From Thermoleophilia bacterium UBA2241 (GTDB taxonomy: Bacteria > Actinomycetota > Thermoleophilia > UBA2241): 64,000 nucleotides of DNA. Below the pieces are notes generated by a model. The model worked only from the letters and a program-made list of their open reading frames with translations. It searched no databases and had not been told where the DNA came from. Every line of letters starts with the position of its first letter. The first letter of the stretch is position 1. Positions 15,058 to 22,695 of the stretch are shown one piece after another. The DNA is taken from positions 133,380 through 197,379 of the forward strand of contig DDYF01000039.1 of NCBI GenBank assembly GCA_002347645.1, read 5' to 3'. A program made the position numbers and the translations under genes.

Positions 15058-15471
15058 TCAGTCCCCGCTCGCCCGCCGCTGCCGCGTGAACCGGTAGGGC
15101 CAGGGCTCGGCCAGGCGATAGCCCGGTTCACGCTCCTCGGCCTCGATCGTCAGACCGTGACGGCGCTTGAGCTTGGAGATCGCGGCCTGCAGCTCGTGCG
15201 CTTGTACGTCCACGCCGCGCAGCGCGAGCTCGGCGCGGAGCAAGACGGGCTCGTCGGGGCTGAGCGCCCGCCCGAGCAGGAGCAGGCCGGCCACGGCGTC
15301 CGTGAGCTGCTCGGCGCTGAGCATCCTCGAGGGGTGCTCGGCCTCTTCGCGTTCGCGCTCGGCGCGAGCGCAGGGGCGGCAGAGACCCGGTACGTCGTCC
15401 GGATCGCGGTAGACACTGAGCACGGCGCCACACACCTCGCAGGCGGGCTTCGTCGACGTCGCGGTGGTCAT
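15058..15471 (-). CDS. Small zinc-ribbon protein with C-terminal helical domain
   Basis: A 137-residue protein with an N-terminal zinc ribbon (CEVCGAVLSVYRDPDDV then CRPCARAERERE) and a C-terminal helical part (SAEQLTDAVAGLLLLGRALS, VDVQAHELQAAISKLKRRHG) resembling a winged-helix fold. The ATG at 15471 overlaps the stop of the upstream HTH protein by one base (TGATG), so the two are coupled. It is the last gene of the minus-strand module. Probably a DNA-binding or regulatory phage-type protein. Confidence 0.6.
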   Translation of the reverse strand: MTTATSTKPACEVCGAVLSVYRDPDDVPGLCRPCARAEREREEAEHPSRMLSAEQLTDAVAGLLLLGRALSPDEPVLLRAELALRGVDVQAHELQAAISKLKRRHGLTIEAEEREPGYRLAEPWPYRFTRQRRASGD

Positions 15472-15989
15472 CAACGCACCTTCGCCCGGAGCTCGGGCGG
15501 CAGAGGGCAGCCCTCGGCGGTCGCCGCGTCGCGGGCACGCTTGAGCTGCTGCCGCGCTTGCCAGCGCTCGCGCCGCGCCTCCACTTCGGCGAGCAGATCC
15601 AAGTGGTGCATGGTCTGCGCCTCGAGGTGGCACTTTCGACAGAACCCCGTGAGGCGCACCGTAGCCACCCGCCGGCCGCAGCTCGGGCAGAGATCGAGCC
15701 GGCCCTGGGCGTCGAGGCGCAGGCGTTCGTCCAGGACGGCGGGGTCGACAGTGCCGCTCACGAGGTCGTCGCGGATCGTGCGCTTGAGGCTGACGCCGCG
15801 GGGCTGGCCGAGGACGGTGCCGGCCCGGCACCCTTTGCGGCGCAGGGAGATGCGGGCGCGGTGCGCGGCCTGCTGCACGGCGCCCTTGCTGCGGTCGAGC
15901 GCTTCGGCGATCGCGGCGGCGCCGTCGGCGCGGTGCTCGCGCATATAGCGGATCTCGAGGCTGGTCCAGGGGCGTCCGTCGTAGTTCAC
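15471..15989 (-). CDS. HTH plus zinc-ribbon DNA-binding protein
   Basis: A protein of about 172 residues. N-terminus: WTSLEIRYMREHRADGAAAI and AEALDRSKGAVQQAAHRARI, the SANT/GcrA-like helix-turn-helix common in phage proteins. Centre: a zinc ribbon, LCPSCGRRVATVRLTGFCRKC. C-terminus: a charged coiled coil (LAEVEARRERWQARQQLKRA). The start is uncertain: GTG 15989 begins the conserved region, and TTG 16034 would add 15 residues; neither has a strong ribosome site. It may be a late-gene regulator or a divergent small terminase-like DNA-binding protein. The latter is speculation based only on position near the capsid gene. Confidence 0.55.
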   Translation of the reverse strand: MNYDGRPWTSLEIRYMREHRADGAAAIAEALDRSKGAVQQAAHRARISLRRKGCRAGTVLGQPRGVSLKRTIRDDLVSGTVDPAVLDERLRLDAQGRLDLCPSCGRRVATVRLTGFCRKCHLEAQTMHHLDLLAEVEARRERWQARQQLKRARDAATAEGCPLPPELRAKVR

Positions 15990-16134
15990 AGGACGATGTT
16001 GACGGAGAATCTCCGCGCAGGCTGAACTGCGCAAGACGGAGCGGCCGGCCGCCGCTGCGAACGCGCGCGCGACGGCCGGCCTGGTCCCGGCGCACGACGG
16101 GCCTCACGCCGCCGGCGCGGGAGTGCTTAAGAGC

Positions 16135-16542
16135 TTAGGGCACGGTCGCCCAGATGCGGCGCGCGGCGGTCCGCGAGACGGTCGACGCGTCGATGCCGTA
16201 GTCGGCAGCGATGGCGGCGAGCGTCTCGCCTTTGGCGCGGCGCTCTCGGATGGCGCGGACGTCCGCCGGCGTGAGGCGCGCCCAGGCCTCGGCGACCTCG
16301 GAGCGCGAGCGGAGTTCGAGGTGCGCCGGGGCAAGGCAGTCGGCGCGCGAGCATGTTCTGACGACGACGCACTCGGGCGGCAGGGGGCCGTGCGAGCGGT
16401 AGAGCCGCCAGATGGTGTGCGCGGCCCGTGATCGCCCCGCCTGGTCGAGCTCGACGTGCTTGGGCACCCAGTGGCCGCCCTCGATCTCGACGAGCTCGGG
16501 CAGGCCGGTCTCGGTGCGTCGCCGGCGCTTACGCTTCGCCAC
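16135..16542 (-). CDS. HNH-derived protein with C-terminal HTH, catalytic residues lost
   Basis: A 135-residue protein with the layout of phage HNH endonucleases: HTIWRLYRSHGPLPPECVVV, then RTCSRADCLAPAHLEL, then a resolvase-like helix-turn-helix (LTPADVRAIRERRAKGETLA, AAIAADYGIDASTVSR). Active homologues read VRHxCxxxxCVNPxHL; here the first His is Thr and the Asn is Ala, leaving only the final His. The zinc-binding Cys remain. It is therefore more likely a DNA-binding protein than a nuclease. GTG 16542 lies 5 nt downstream of the capsid gene stop, so both share a transcript. Confidence 0.6.
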   Translation of the reverse strand: MAKRKRRRRTETGLPELVEIEGGHWVPKHVELDQAGRSRAAHTIWRLYRSHGPLPPECVVVRTCSRADCLAPAHLELRSRSEVAEAWARLTPADVRAIRERRAKGETLAAIAADYGIDASTVSRTAARRIWATVP

Positions 16543-16547
16543 GATCG

Positions 16548-17786
16548 TCAACTGTCGAAGCTGATGAGCTCGACGACGGCCTTCGGGGCGACGACGTGGA
16601 AGCCGTAGCGGCCGGCGGCGAGGGCCTGCGTGATCGCCTTGGTGAAGTTCGTGGAGTGCTCTCCGCTGAAGCTCACCTGCACCGCGTCGCGGGTGTAGAG
16701 CTCGAGCGCGGCGCTCGCGAACACGAGGGGCTGGCCTTCGGGACAGGCCGTCGAGGCGAGCATGCGCAGGCCCCACAGGCCCTGCGCGTAGTTCACGGCG
16801 CGGCCGGGATGCAGGAGGTCGTCGCCGGTGCCGGCGCACTCGAGGTCGACGAGCTCGAGGTCGTCGGGGTGGGCGAGGAACGTGTCAGCCTGCCATCTGC
16901 CGCGGGTGTCGCTCTGCACCTGCGTGATCGCCTTGCGGATCTGCGCGGAGCGCGTCTCGCTGCCCGAGGTGACGACGCCGATGCCGCTCGTCTCGTACAG
17001 CCCGACGAGCTGCGGCGAGGTGCCGCTGCCCTGGACGACCTGAGACTCGAGCTTCTCGTAGATGCCGCGCGCAAGCAGGGCGACGACGGCCGCCAGGACG
17101 CCGGGCTCGGTCAGTGCCTGATGGCTCACCGGCAGCGTCTCGGCGATGAGCTCGCAGGTCACGGTGTCGGAGTCGAACGTCACGGTGCTCTCGGCGACTG
17201 CAGCAGCCTCGGCGGTGCCCGCGGCGGCCTCGGCGTAGCTCGCCTCTCCGACGACCTCCACGGTCGCCTGGTCGACGGCGATCGCGCGCGGCAGAAGCAG
17301 GTCGAGGATCGTGGTCGGCTCGCCCGCCAGGGGGACCACGCCGGGGCGCTGGAAGTTGACCGACGGGTAGTCGCTCGTCTCCATGAGCGTCTTCAAGCCG
17401 CGGCCCGCCTCGGCGGCGGTGAGCAGAGTGAAGGCCGGGCTACGCGGGATCGGGACCGAGCCGCCGCGCTGCGGGGCCTGTAGGCCAGCGCTCCAGGCGA
17501 GGACGTCCTTCACAAGGCCGGCGCGGCCGCCCTCGTTGGTCGACGCTGTGAACACGGCGCGCGTCTTGCGCACCTGCGTCTGTGCGTGGCCGACGGCCGC
17601 GTCCGCGGCGGCGGCGGCCTGCTCGGCGAGGGCGAGCTTGCTGGCCGGCTTCGCGGCGCCGGCGGGGCCGAGCTTCTCGATCTCGGCGCGCAGGCGATCG
17701 AGCTTCTGATGCGCTTCGCGGGCTTCAGCCCTGCGCTGCTCGAGGGCGAGTTCGGCGGCTTGGATAAGGCTTTGACCTGGCAACAT
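16548..17786 (-). CDS. HK97-family phage major capsid protein
   Basis: A 412-residue HK97-fold capsid protein. Residues 1-75 are a coiled coil (LALEQRRAEAREAHQKLDRL, ALAEQAAAAADAAVGHAQTQ), the usual scaffolding delta domain. The fold then follows: LDLLLPRAIAVDQATVEVVG (N-arm and E-loop), IAETLPVSHQALTEPGVLAA (spine helix), ESQVVQGSGTSPQLVGLYET, AQIRKAITQVQS, FLAHPDDLELVDL, LWGLRMLASTACPEGQPLVF and a C-terminal beta strand. The family length is normal and no frameshift is present. No portal, protease or terminase gene flanks it, which is unusual; an intact delta domain with no visible protease suggests it relies on a helper. Confidence 0.88.
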   Translation of the reverse strand: MLPGQSLIQAAELALEQRRAEAREAHQKLDRLRAEIEKLGPAGAAKPASKLALAEQAAAAADAAVGHAQTQVRKTRAVFTASTNEGGRAGLVKDVLAWSAGLQAPQRGGSVPIPRSPAFTLLTAAEAGRGLKTLMETSDYPSVNFQRPGVVPLAGEPTTILDLLLPRAIAVDQATVEVVGEASYAEAAAGTAEAAAVAESTVTFDSDTVTCELIAETLPVSHQALTEPGVLAAVVALLARGIYEKLESQVVQGSGTSPQLVGLYETSGIGVVTSGSETRSAQIRKAITQVQSDTRGRWQADTFLAHPDDLELVDLECAGTGDDLLHPGRAVNYAQGLWGLRMLASTACPEGQPLVFASAALELYTRDAVQVSFSGEHSTNFTKAITQALAAGRYGFHVVAPKAVVELISFDS

Positions 17787-17938
17787 GGCGGGTGTCCTTT
17801 GCGTGAGGGGCTAGTCTGCTCCTCACAGAGTGCCGCGCGTGTCACGCGCCAGCTTGCGGGGATATGCCGTCCAGCTTCGGAGGATTCGGCCAATGCCGGA
17901 CGGCGGCAGTAGACGACAGCGGCGTGTGTGAGGGCGAG

Positions 17939-18133
17939 CTACTCGCCCACGATCGCGCTGGGCACGCGGCGCGGAGGGCGACGATCGTGCCTGCGATCGA
18001 GGGGGCGGCGCGCGGCCAGGGCGTCGGCGAGCTCGGCGCGAAGCTCGGCGCGCAGATCGCGGCGGCGTCGGCGTTCGTCCTCGACGAGCGCCGCGCGCCA
18101 GGCGCGCGCCAGGTCGATACGGTGCGCCTTCAC
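17939..18133 (-). CDS. Small Arg-rich helical protein
   Basis: A 64-residue protein, strongly charged and helical (VEDERRRRRDLRAELRAELA), with an Arg/Pro-rich tail. GTG 18133 overlaps the stop of the upstream zinc-finger gene (GTGA). No family recognised. Composition suggests nucleic-acid binding. Between it and the capsid gene are about 150 bases with no gene, which may contain the capsid promoter. Confidence 0.45.
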   Translation of the reverse strand: MKAHRIDLARAWRAALVEDERRRRRDLRAELRAELADALAARRPLDRRHDRRPPRRVPSAIVGE

Positions 18134-18351
18134 GGCTCGCCGGGCCACGGGCGCCAGGTGAGGTCTTCGCTGGCCGCGTCGTCGCGGGGCAGTACGTAGC
18201 CGAGGGCCTGCCGGCGGCGCAGGCGGGCCCCGCGCTTCTGGCACCGCGGCGAGCAGTACCGCCGGCGGCGGCCGGTGGGCGGCTGGGTGATCGCGCGCCC
18301 GCAGGCGGCGCAGTGATCGAGGTCGTCGGGGCGCTCAGGGCGCGCCTTCAT
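18130..18351 (-). CDS. Small zinc-finger protein
   Basis: A 73-residue protein with CAACGRAITQ and RRRRYCSPRCQKRGARLRRR, a paired-Cys finger like those of phage and CGNR/YacG-type proteins. The basic stretch after the second pair suggests nucleic-acid contact. GTGA coupling to the next gene. The ATG at 18351 lacks a strong ribosome site. Confidence 0.55.
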   Translation of the reverse strand: MKARPERPDDLDHCAACGRAITQPPTGRRRRYCSPRCQKRGARLRRRQALGYVLPRDDAASEDLTWRPWPGEP

Positions 18352-18478
18352 CGGAGGTCGCCTTTCGCGTTGCCGGACAGTCGATCAATTCGCATCGTTC
18401 TTTCGGCCTCAGGCTGTCGGGGTGTGGGGGCGTCATCCCCAGAGATACGAGGGGGGTAGTACCCATGATGTCGAACGC

Positions 18479-18787
18479 TCACGAGTCAGCTCGCGCCTGC
18501 TCGTGGCCGACGTCGATGCCCTCGAACTCCGCAACCAGGGCGGCGCCCGTCGGGGCGTACTCGCCGCAGTCGTCGACGGGCGCGGTCGCCGGCCAGGTGG
18601 TGACGAAACGCGTGCGTCCGGTCGGGTCGACGGCGGGGACGACGAGGACGACCGGGTGCGCGGCGTGGCAATCGCCCAGCGCGAGGGCAGCGCCGCAGTC
18701 GGCGCAGGTGCACGCGGGATCGTGGGTGTCGCCGGCCTGTGGCCGCCAGTGGCGGCAGGTCGAGCAGGTGTGGTCGGTGGTCTTCAT
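18479..18787 (-). CDS. Cysteine-rich small protein
   Basis: A 102-residue protein with seven cysteines, arranged CSTCRHW, CTCADCG, a GDC and a final DDCGEY. The CxxCRHW...CGEY layout recurs in small phage-encoded zinc proteins of unknown function. AAGGAG precedes the ATG at 18787. A gap of about 127 nt separates it from the next gene downstream. Confidence 0.6.
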   Translation of the reverse strand: MKTTDHTCSTCRHWRPQAGDTHDPACTCADCGAALALGDCHAAHPVVLVVPAVDPTGRTRFVTTWPATAPVDDCGEYAPTGAALVAEFEGIDVGHEQARADS

Positions 18788-18835
18788 GTCGTCTCCTTTG
18801 GGACGCGGGATCTCGCGTAGACAGGCGCCGACACG

Positions 18836-19114
18836 TCAGGCGCCCAGTTCGCCGAGCAGGTGCGCGTACGCGACCGCGTACGCCTGGGCGGTAAAGAGCA
18901 CGGCCGGGCCGTCGTCCGTGTCGCGGAACCAGCCGACGAGCACGCTGAGCTCCGGCTTGACGTAGCGACACCACAGGGACATCAGCTCGTCGGGAGTGCA
19001 GTCCTGGGCGCCGAGCTCGCGACAGTCCACCTCGAGCTCGGAGAGCCCTGGCTCGAGGGCGGCGAGGTGCGCCCAGGTGAGGCGCCGGGTCGGGGTGGTG
19101 GTGACGGGGGTCAT
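18836..19114 (-). CDS. Small acidic protein of unknown function
   Basis: A 92-residue protein, helical and acidic (LTWAHLAALEPGLSELEVDC, CTPDELMSLWCRYVKPELSV, AQAYAVAYAHLLGELGA). No family recognised. ATG 19114 overlaps the stop of the upstream gene (ATGA), so the two are translationally coupled. It may be a small replication or takeover accessory; this rests on position only. Confidence 0.55.
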   Translation of the reverse strand: MTPVTTTPTRRLTWAHLAALEPGLSELEVDCRELGAQDCTPDELMSLWCRYVKPELSVLVGWFRDTDDGPAVLFTAQAYAVAYAHLLGELGA

Positions 19115-19497
19115 GGCTTGCCGTCCTCTCTCTTCATGCTGGCGCGGCGCACGGACTCGCGCAGGGTGAGCAGGGTTGCCGTAACGCGGTTGGCGAGCCC
19201 GGAGCGTTCCGGCGGTTGGTGGTCGGGATGGACGAGCCACAGCGGGTCGCGTATCAAGTCATCCGCGATCGGCGGCGTCGCCGGATGAGCGGCGGCCTCC
19301 TTGACCCGGCCCTCGGCCAGGCCGCGCAGGTAGGCCCTGCGCGCCTCGGCGCGGCCGGCTGTCAGGCCACGCTCATACCCCCTCTGCTCAAGCCCGCCGT
19401 CCTTCTCGCGCCGCCAGCAGTCCCAGCACAGGTGTTGCCAAGGTTCGCCCTCGAAGGACTTGCGGCAGACACGGCAGCGACGAGACACGGTGCTCAC
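19111..19497 (-). CDS. Zinc-finger protein downstream of the candidate origin
   Basis: A 128-residue protein starting with a zinc ribbon (CRVCRKSFEGEPWQHLCWDC), followed by a coiled, Arg/Glu-rich stretch (ERGLTAGRAEARRAYLRGLA) and a C-terminal helical tail. GTG 19497. It is the first gene after the candidate origin in the minus direction, so its promoter should lie in the iteron region. It may be a replication accessory or regulator; no named family fits. Confidence 0.55.
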   Translation of the reverse strand: MSTVSRRCRVCRKSFEGEPWQHLCWDCWRREKDGGLEQRGYERGLTAGRAEARRAYLRGLAEGRVKEAAAHPATPPIADDLIRDPLWLVHPDHQPPERSGLANRVTATLLTLRESVRRASMKREDGKP

Positions 19498-19504
19498 GCC
19501 GGCC

Positions 19505-19711
19505 TACCGCGCATTACCGCGCAGGTCAACTCACCGGCGATCACGGGAGGGTGCCTCACGGACTTACCGCGCATTATTTCCCCCTCCCCCCGTGCAGAGA
19601 GAAAGCTCCCGAGGGTAGATAACACACAGACTACTACTATATTAGTCTCTCTCTCAGGCTCAAGAACACATGCGTGTCTGCTGGGGGAGCGAGAAATAAT
19701 GCGCGGTAAGT
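19505..19711. other. Candidate replication origin: iterons around an AT-rich core
   Basis: TACCGCGCATTA appears directly at 19505, truncated at 19515, and again at 19565. Its inverse TAATGCGCGGTA is at 19697-19708. The last two copies sit in a perfect 19-bp inverted repeat (19562-19580 with 19693-19711). Between them is the most AT-rich stretch of the element (around 19616-19670). Known satellite origins consist of iterons flanking an AT-rich region beside the Rep/primase gene; here the primase-helicase ends at 19754. No convincing gene occupies 19498-19753. Confidence 0.6.
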
Positions 19712-19753
19712 ACCTCTGCACCACTGGATGCAGGGGAGGAAAGTCCAGCCCTC

Positions 19754-21943
19754 TCAGCATGCCGACCACACCTCGGCCGGGCGCCCCTTCTCACCGGGCA
19801 CCATGGTCATCTGGGCGAGGCCCGACTGCTCGAGGAGCGCCAGGGCGCCGGTGATCTCCCCCCGCGACTTGTGGTGCCCAAGCGTCTCGCGGAGCGCCGA
19901 GCGGGTCATCGGGCCCATCATCCGCAGCTCGTTGAGGATGCGGTCGGCGAGCCGGTCGCCACTGCGATCGCCGAAGATGAAGCGCGCCGAGTCGGCGCAG
20001 TAGCGCCACACCTCAAGGGCGGCCTCGAGGTGCTCGAGGCCGATGAGGACGGCGTCGTCGGCGAGGGCGTAGACCATGGCGAGGCGGACGACCTGGGGCT
20101 GACCGCGGGCGATGATCGAGCCGGTGAGGCCACCCGGTATGTCTCGCAGGAGGGCCTCGTACTCGGCCTCCCAGCGCGCGCGCGCCTCGGGGCTCCAGCC
20201 GATCTCGCCGTCGGGGGCGTGCAGGTGCGCGTCCGCCAGGCGGGCGCGGATGCGCTCGACCTCCTGCCGGTCGGCCTCGCCGCCGAAAGGCAAGCTGCCG
20301 TGGCGCGTGGCGTAGACCCAGAGGAAGCGGTTGGCGAAGCCGTTGGCGGCGTCGGTGTCGGCGAGCGCGCGCCGGAGCTCCTCCAGGGTGACGTGGGTCA
20401 CGAGGCAGACGTGCGACCCGGTCGTCTTCGTCGCAGTGCCGCGTGTCATCGAGCCGGCGTCGCCGCTGTCCCACAAGCCGCGGAGGATCGGCGAGAGGGT
20501 GCTCTCGCGGCGCCCCATGGCGGTGAGCACGCGGGCGAACTCGCCCTCGACGAGGAGCAGGCGCTTGTCGGAGACGCCGGCGTCGACGACGTACTCCTCC
20601 GTCGCGCCGTCCTTGTCGCGTACGCCCTTGACGCAGTCGCGGACGCGGTAGATGAGGCCCTCACCGCTCGACAGGCCGGAGGCGACGCACCTGTCGCGCC
20701 AGACGGGGTCGACGGCGCCCATGAGGTTCAACGGCGGGGCGAGGCTGTGCCCCTTGCGTGCGACCGCCGAACTCCCCGCGATGCCCACCCAGAGGAGCGC
20801 CCGCTGGGGCTGCCCGCTGACCGTGAGGCGCGGCCCGTTGCCGATGACCGAGGAGAAGGCGACGAGGCTCGTGAGGAGTACGGCCGCCGGGTCGGCCTCG
20901 GTGTTGCCCTCCCAGGCACGCACGAAGGCGCCCAGCGGGCCGTGGTAGGCCGCCTCGCAGAGCGGCGTCGGCGGCTGGGGGCCGGTGTACGGTGCCGGCT
21001 TGGGGGCGCCCTGGCGCTCGAAGATCTGCGCCCAGTCGACGTCGTCCTTCGGGTCGCCCGCTCGTCCCTTGTAGCCGCCGCCGGCGGCGCGTACGGACTC
21101 GCACGCCTTAGCGATCGTGTCGGTGCGGTAGTCGGCGCGCTCCCACTTCGGCCTGTAGAGCCCGGAGACGCGGTACATGCGGGCGACGAACTCCTCGTCG
21201 CCGTCGCCCCAGAACGCGAGGGCGTTGCAGAGCGCAAGGTCGGCCTCAGAGTGCGACGGGTAGGCCGAGATGTCGCCGTCCCAGAGGGCGCGCACCTGCT
21301 TGCCGTTGGCCGCGGCGAACATGCGATCGAGGAGCTCCACGTCGGAGAGCGACGGCGCCGAGTCGGTCTGCGTGCAGACGGGCTTCTGCGCTCGGGGCTC
21401 CGGCTTGCGGTCGGTGATCTGCTCGGAGAGCTGCTCGAGCTCGGCCTGGCAGTCGCGGAGCGCGTGCTCGCCGATCGTCCTGCCGGTCATGGCGAAGTAG
21501 CGTCCCTCGTCGTAGACCTCGATCTCGAGCCCGTCGACGACGCGCCTGTTGCGTGAGCCCTCGGGCAGGCGACCGCCGAGGATGAGGTGCACGCCGGTGC
21601 CGGAGAAGCTCTCCTCCGTGTAGGTGTCGAAGGCGTCGACGATGCGCCGGGCCGCCTCCGTGAGGGCGCCCGTCTCGGGGTCGCGGCAGTGGTCCAGGTC
21701 GACGCCGACATACTTCGTGCCGGTGAACACGAAGCCAACGCCGGTGTACTTGCCGCGCGCGAGGGCGGCCACGGCCTCGTCGAACGTGTCCCACGTCGCC
21801 GGGTCGTTGCTCTTCGCGTAGCCGCCGGCGGGGCGGTAGGGCACCTTGGTGGGCTTGCCGTTGCGCTCCCGGAGGCGCCACACGAGCCAGTTGGGCAGCT
21901 CGCAGAGTCCGTCGGGGATGTTCTCGAAGGCGTAGGCCGTCAT
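19754..21943 (-). CDS. Bifunctional primase-polymerase / DUF3987-type helicase
   Basis: A 729-residue replication protein. Residues 10-180 form a prim-pol (AEP-like) domain: NWLVWRLRERNGKPTKVPYR, YVGVDLDHCRDPETG with the metal Asp residues at 82 and 84, FSGTGVHLILGGRLP, and YFAMTGRTIG. Residues 180-300 link with DxxLCNALAFWGDGDEEFVA. The C-terminal 400 residues match DUF3987 helicase-like proteins: ALLWVGIAGSSAVARKGHSL replaces a classical Walker A, followed by GLSSGEGLIYRVRD, LLVEGEFARVLTAMGR and LRGLWDSGDAG. It should prime and unwind the element's own DNA. ATG 21943 overlaps the zinc-finger gene stop. The candidate origin adjoins its 3' end. Confidence 0.85.
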   Translation of the reverse strand: MTAYAFENIPDGLCELPNWLVWRLRERNGKPTKVPYRPAGGYAKSNDPATWDTFDEAVAALARGKYTGVGFVFTGTKYVGVDLDHCRDPETGALTEAARRIVDAFDTYTEESFSGTGVHLILGGRLPEGSRNRRVVDGLEIEVYDEGRYFAMTGRTIGEHALRDCQAELEQLSEQITDRKPEPRAQKPVCTQTDSAPSLSDVELLDRMFAAANGKQVRALWDGDISAYPSHSEADLALCNALAFWGDGDEEFVARMYRVSGLYRPKWERADYRTDTIAKACESVRAAGGGYKGRAGDPKDDVDWAQIFERQGAPKPAPYTGPQPPTPLCEAAYHGPLGAFVRAWEGNTEADPAAVLLTSLVAFSSVIGNGPRLTVSGQPQRALLWVGIAGSSAVARKGHSLAPPLNLMGAVDPVWRDRCVASGLSSGEGLIYRVRDCVKGVRDKDGATEEYVVDAGVSDKRLLLVEGEFARVLTAMGRRESTLSPILRGLWDSGDAGSMTRGTATKTTGSHVCLVTHVTLEELRRALADTDAANGFANRFLWVYATRHGSLPFGGEADRQEVERIRARLADAHLHAPDGEIGWSPEARARWEAEYEALLRDIPGGLTGSIIARGQPQVVRLAMVYALADDAVLIGLEHLEAALEVWRYCADSARFIFGDRSGDRLADRILNELRMMGPMTRSALRETLGHHKSRGEITGALALLEQSGLAQMTMVPGEKGRPAEVWSAC

Positions 21944-22170
21944 GGCGCGGCCTCGCGCTCTTCGGCGGTGAGCCCGAGCGCCGCGGCGACGTCCTCGGGG
22001 CGGCAGCCGCCTGAGCAGGTGAGGACGATCGTCCCGTCCGGCCGCTGCTCGACGGTGAGGCGCAGGCGCTCGTCGCCGGCGTGAATCAGGCAGGGGCAGG
22101 GGATGCGCCAGGAGCCGTCGTCCATGAGGGTGCGGCGGGTGGCGCGGAGTACGAGTGTGTCAATCTGCAT
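21940..22170 (-). CDS. Stand-alone CHC2-like primase zinc finger
   Basis: A 76-residue protein resembling only the zinc-binding domain of DNA primases: WRIPCPCLIHAGDERLRL, then TIVLTCSGGCRPEDVAAALG. Ligands are probably Cys25/Cys27, His30, Cys52 and Cys56. It overlaps the primase-helicase start by ATGA, so the two are made together and probably work as a split primase: this unit reads the template and the next supplies catalysis. ATG 22170. Confidence 0.65.
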   Translation of the reverse strand: MQIDTLVLRATRRTLMDDGSWRIPCPCLIHAGDERLRLTVEQRPDGTIVLTCSGGCRPEDVAAALGLTAEEREAAP

Positions 22171-22246
22171 GGAGACTCCTGTCGGCGCCGGGCGCCCACC
22201 CGGGGGGAAGCAGGCGCCCGGCGCATGGTCGGCTAGGGTCGCCGCG

Positions 22247-22684
22247 TTACCACGGGATGTCGTCGTCGGCGTCCTTGGCCTCGTCGTCCTCGTCGTCGAC
22301 GAACACGTTGTCCTCGAGCGGCAGCAAGCGCACGACGTCGTTCGTGAGCTCGCCGGTGTCGGAGCGCTTGCGCTGGCCGATCTCGGCCGTGAAGTGCTTG
22401 GACTCGAGGTCCTCGACCTGGGTCGTGGCGGGGTCGTCGATCACGTGCTCGAGCAGGCGCTTGAGCGTCCAGATCCTCTCTCGCGCCGTGCTCGGCCAGG
22501 CGTGCAGGACGCGGCCCCTGAACTCGCCGCCGGCGACGCGGAGCTTGAACACCTTCACGGTGTTGTCGTTCTCCTTGTCGTCGATCGAGACGAGCTTCAC
22601 CGGGTACTTGCCGGCGGGGATCAGTCCGCCGACGTCGGCCTCGGCGAACGCTTTGGCCTCTTTCGAGTTGAGTAGCTTGGACAC
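22247..22684 (-). CDS. SSB-like (DUF669-type) single-strand DNA-binding protein
   Basis: A 145-residue protein resembling phage DUF669/SSB-like proteins: LIPAGKYPVKLVSIDDKEND, FKLRVAGGEFRGRVLHAWPS, TARERIWTLKRLLEHV. It ends in a long acidic tail finishing DDDIPW, the same kind of tip as bacterial SSB (DDDIPF), which recruits replication and repair partners. GTG start at 22684. It lies 11 nt after the Sak4-like ATPase, its usual partner in phage recombination/replication modules. Confidence 0.75.
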   Translation of the reverse strand: MSKLLNSKEAKAFAEADVGGLIPAGKYPVKLVSIDDKENDNTVKVFKLRVAGGEFRGRVLHAWPSTARERIWTLKRLLEHVIDDPATTQVEDLESKHFTAEIGQRKRSDTGELTNDVVRLLPLEDNVFVDDEDDEAKDADDDIPW

Positions 22685-22695
22685 GGTCTCTCCTC

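Noticed and set aside
17787..17938. Possible prohead protease or small gene upstream of the capsid gene
   Set aside because: Only 150 bases, with no open frame that carries a serine-protease or other family pattern.
19736..19746. GAGGAAAGTCC, the conserved start of the RNase P RNA core
   Set aside because: The match is short; the following sequence is the end of the primase-helicase coding region, and no other RNase P helices or the distal ACAGAAA element are present.
19494..19769. A 91-codon minus-strand open frame between the primase-helicase and the zinc-finger gene
   Set aside because: It overlaps the primase end, has no ribosome site or domain, and runs through the iterons and AT-rich core, which better explain the region.
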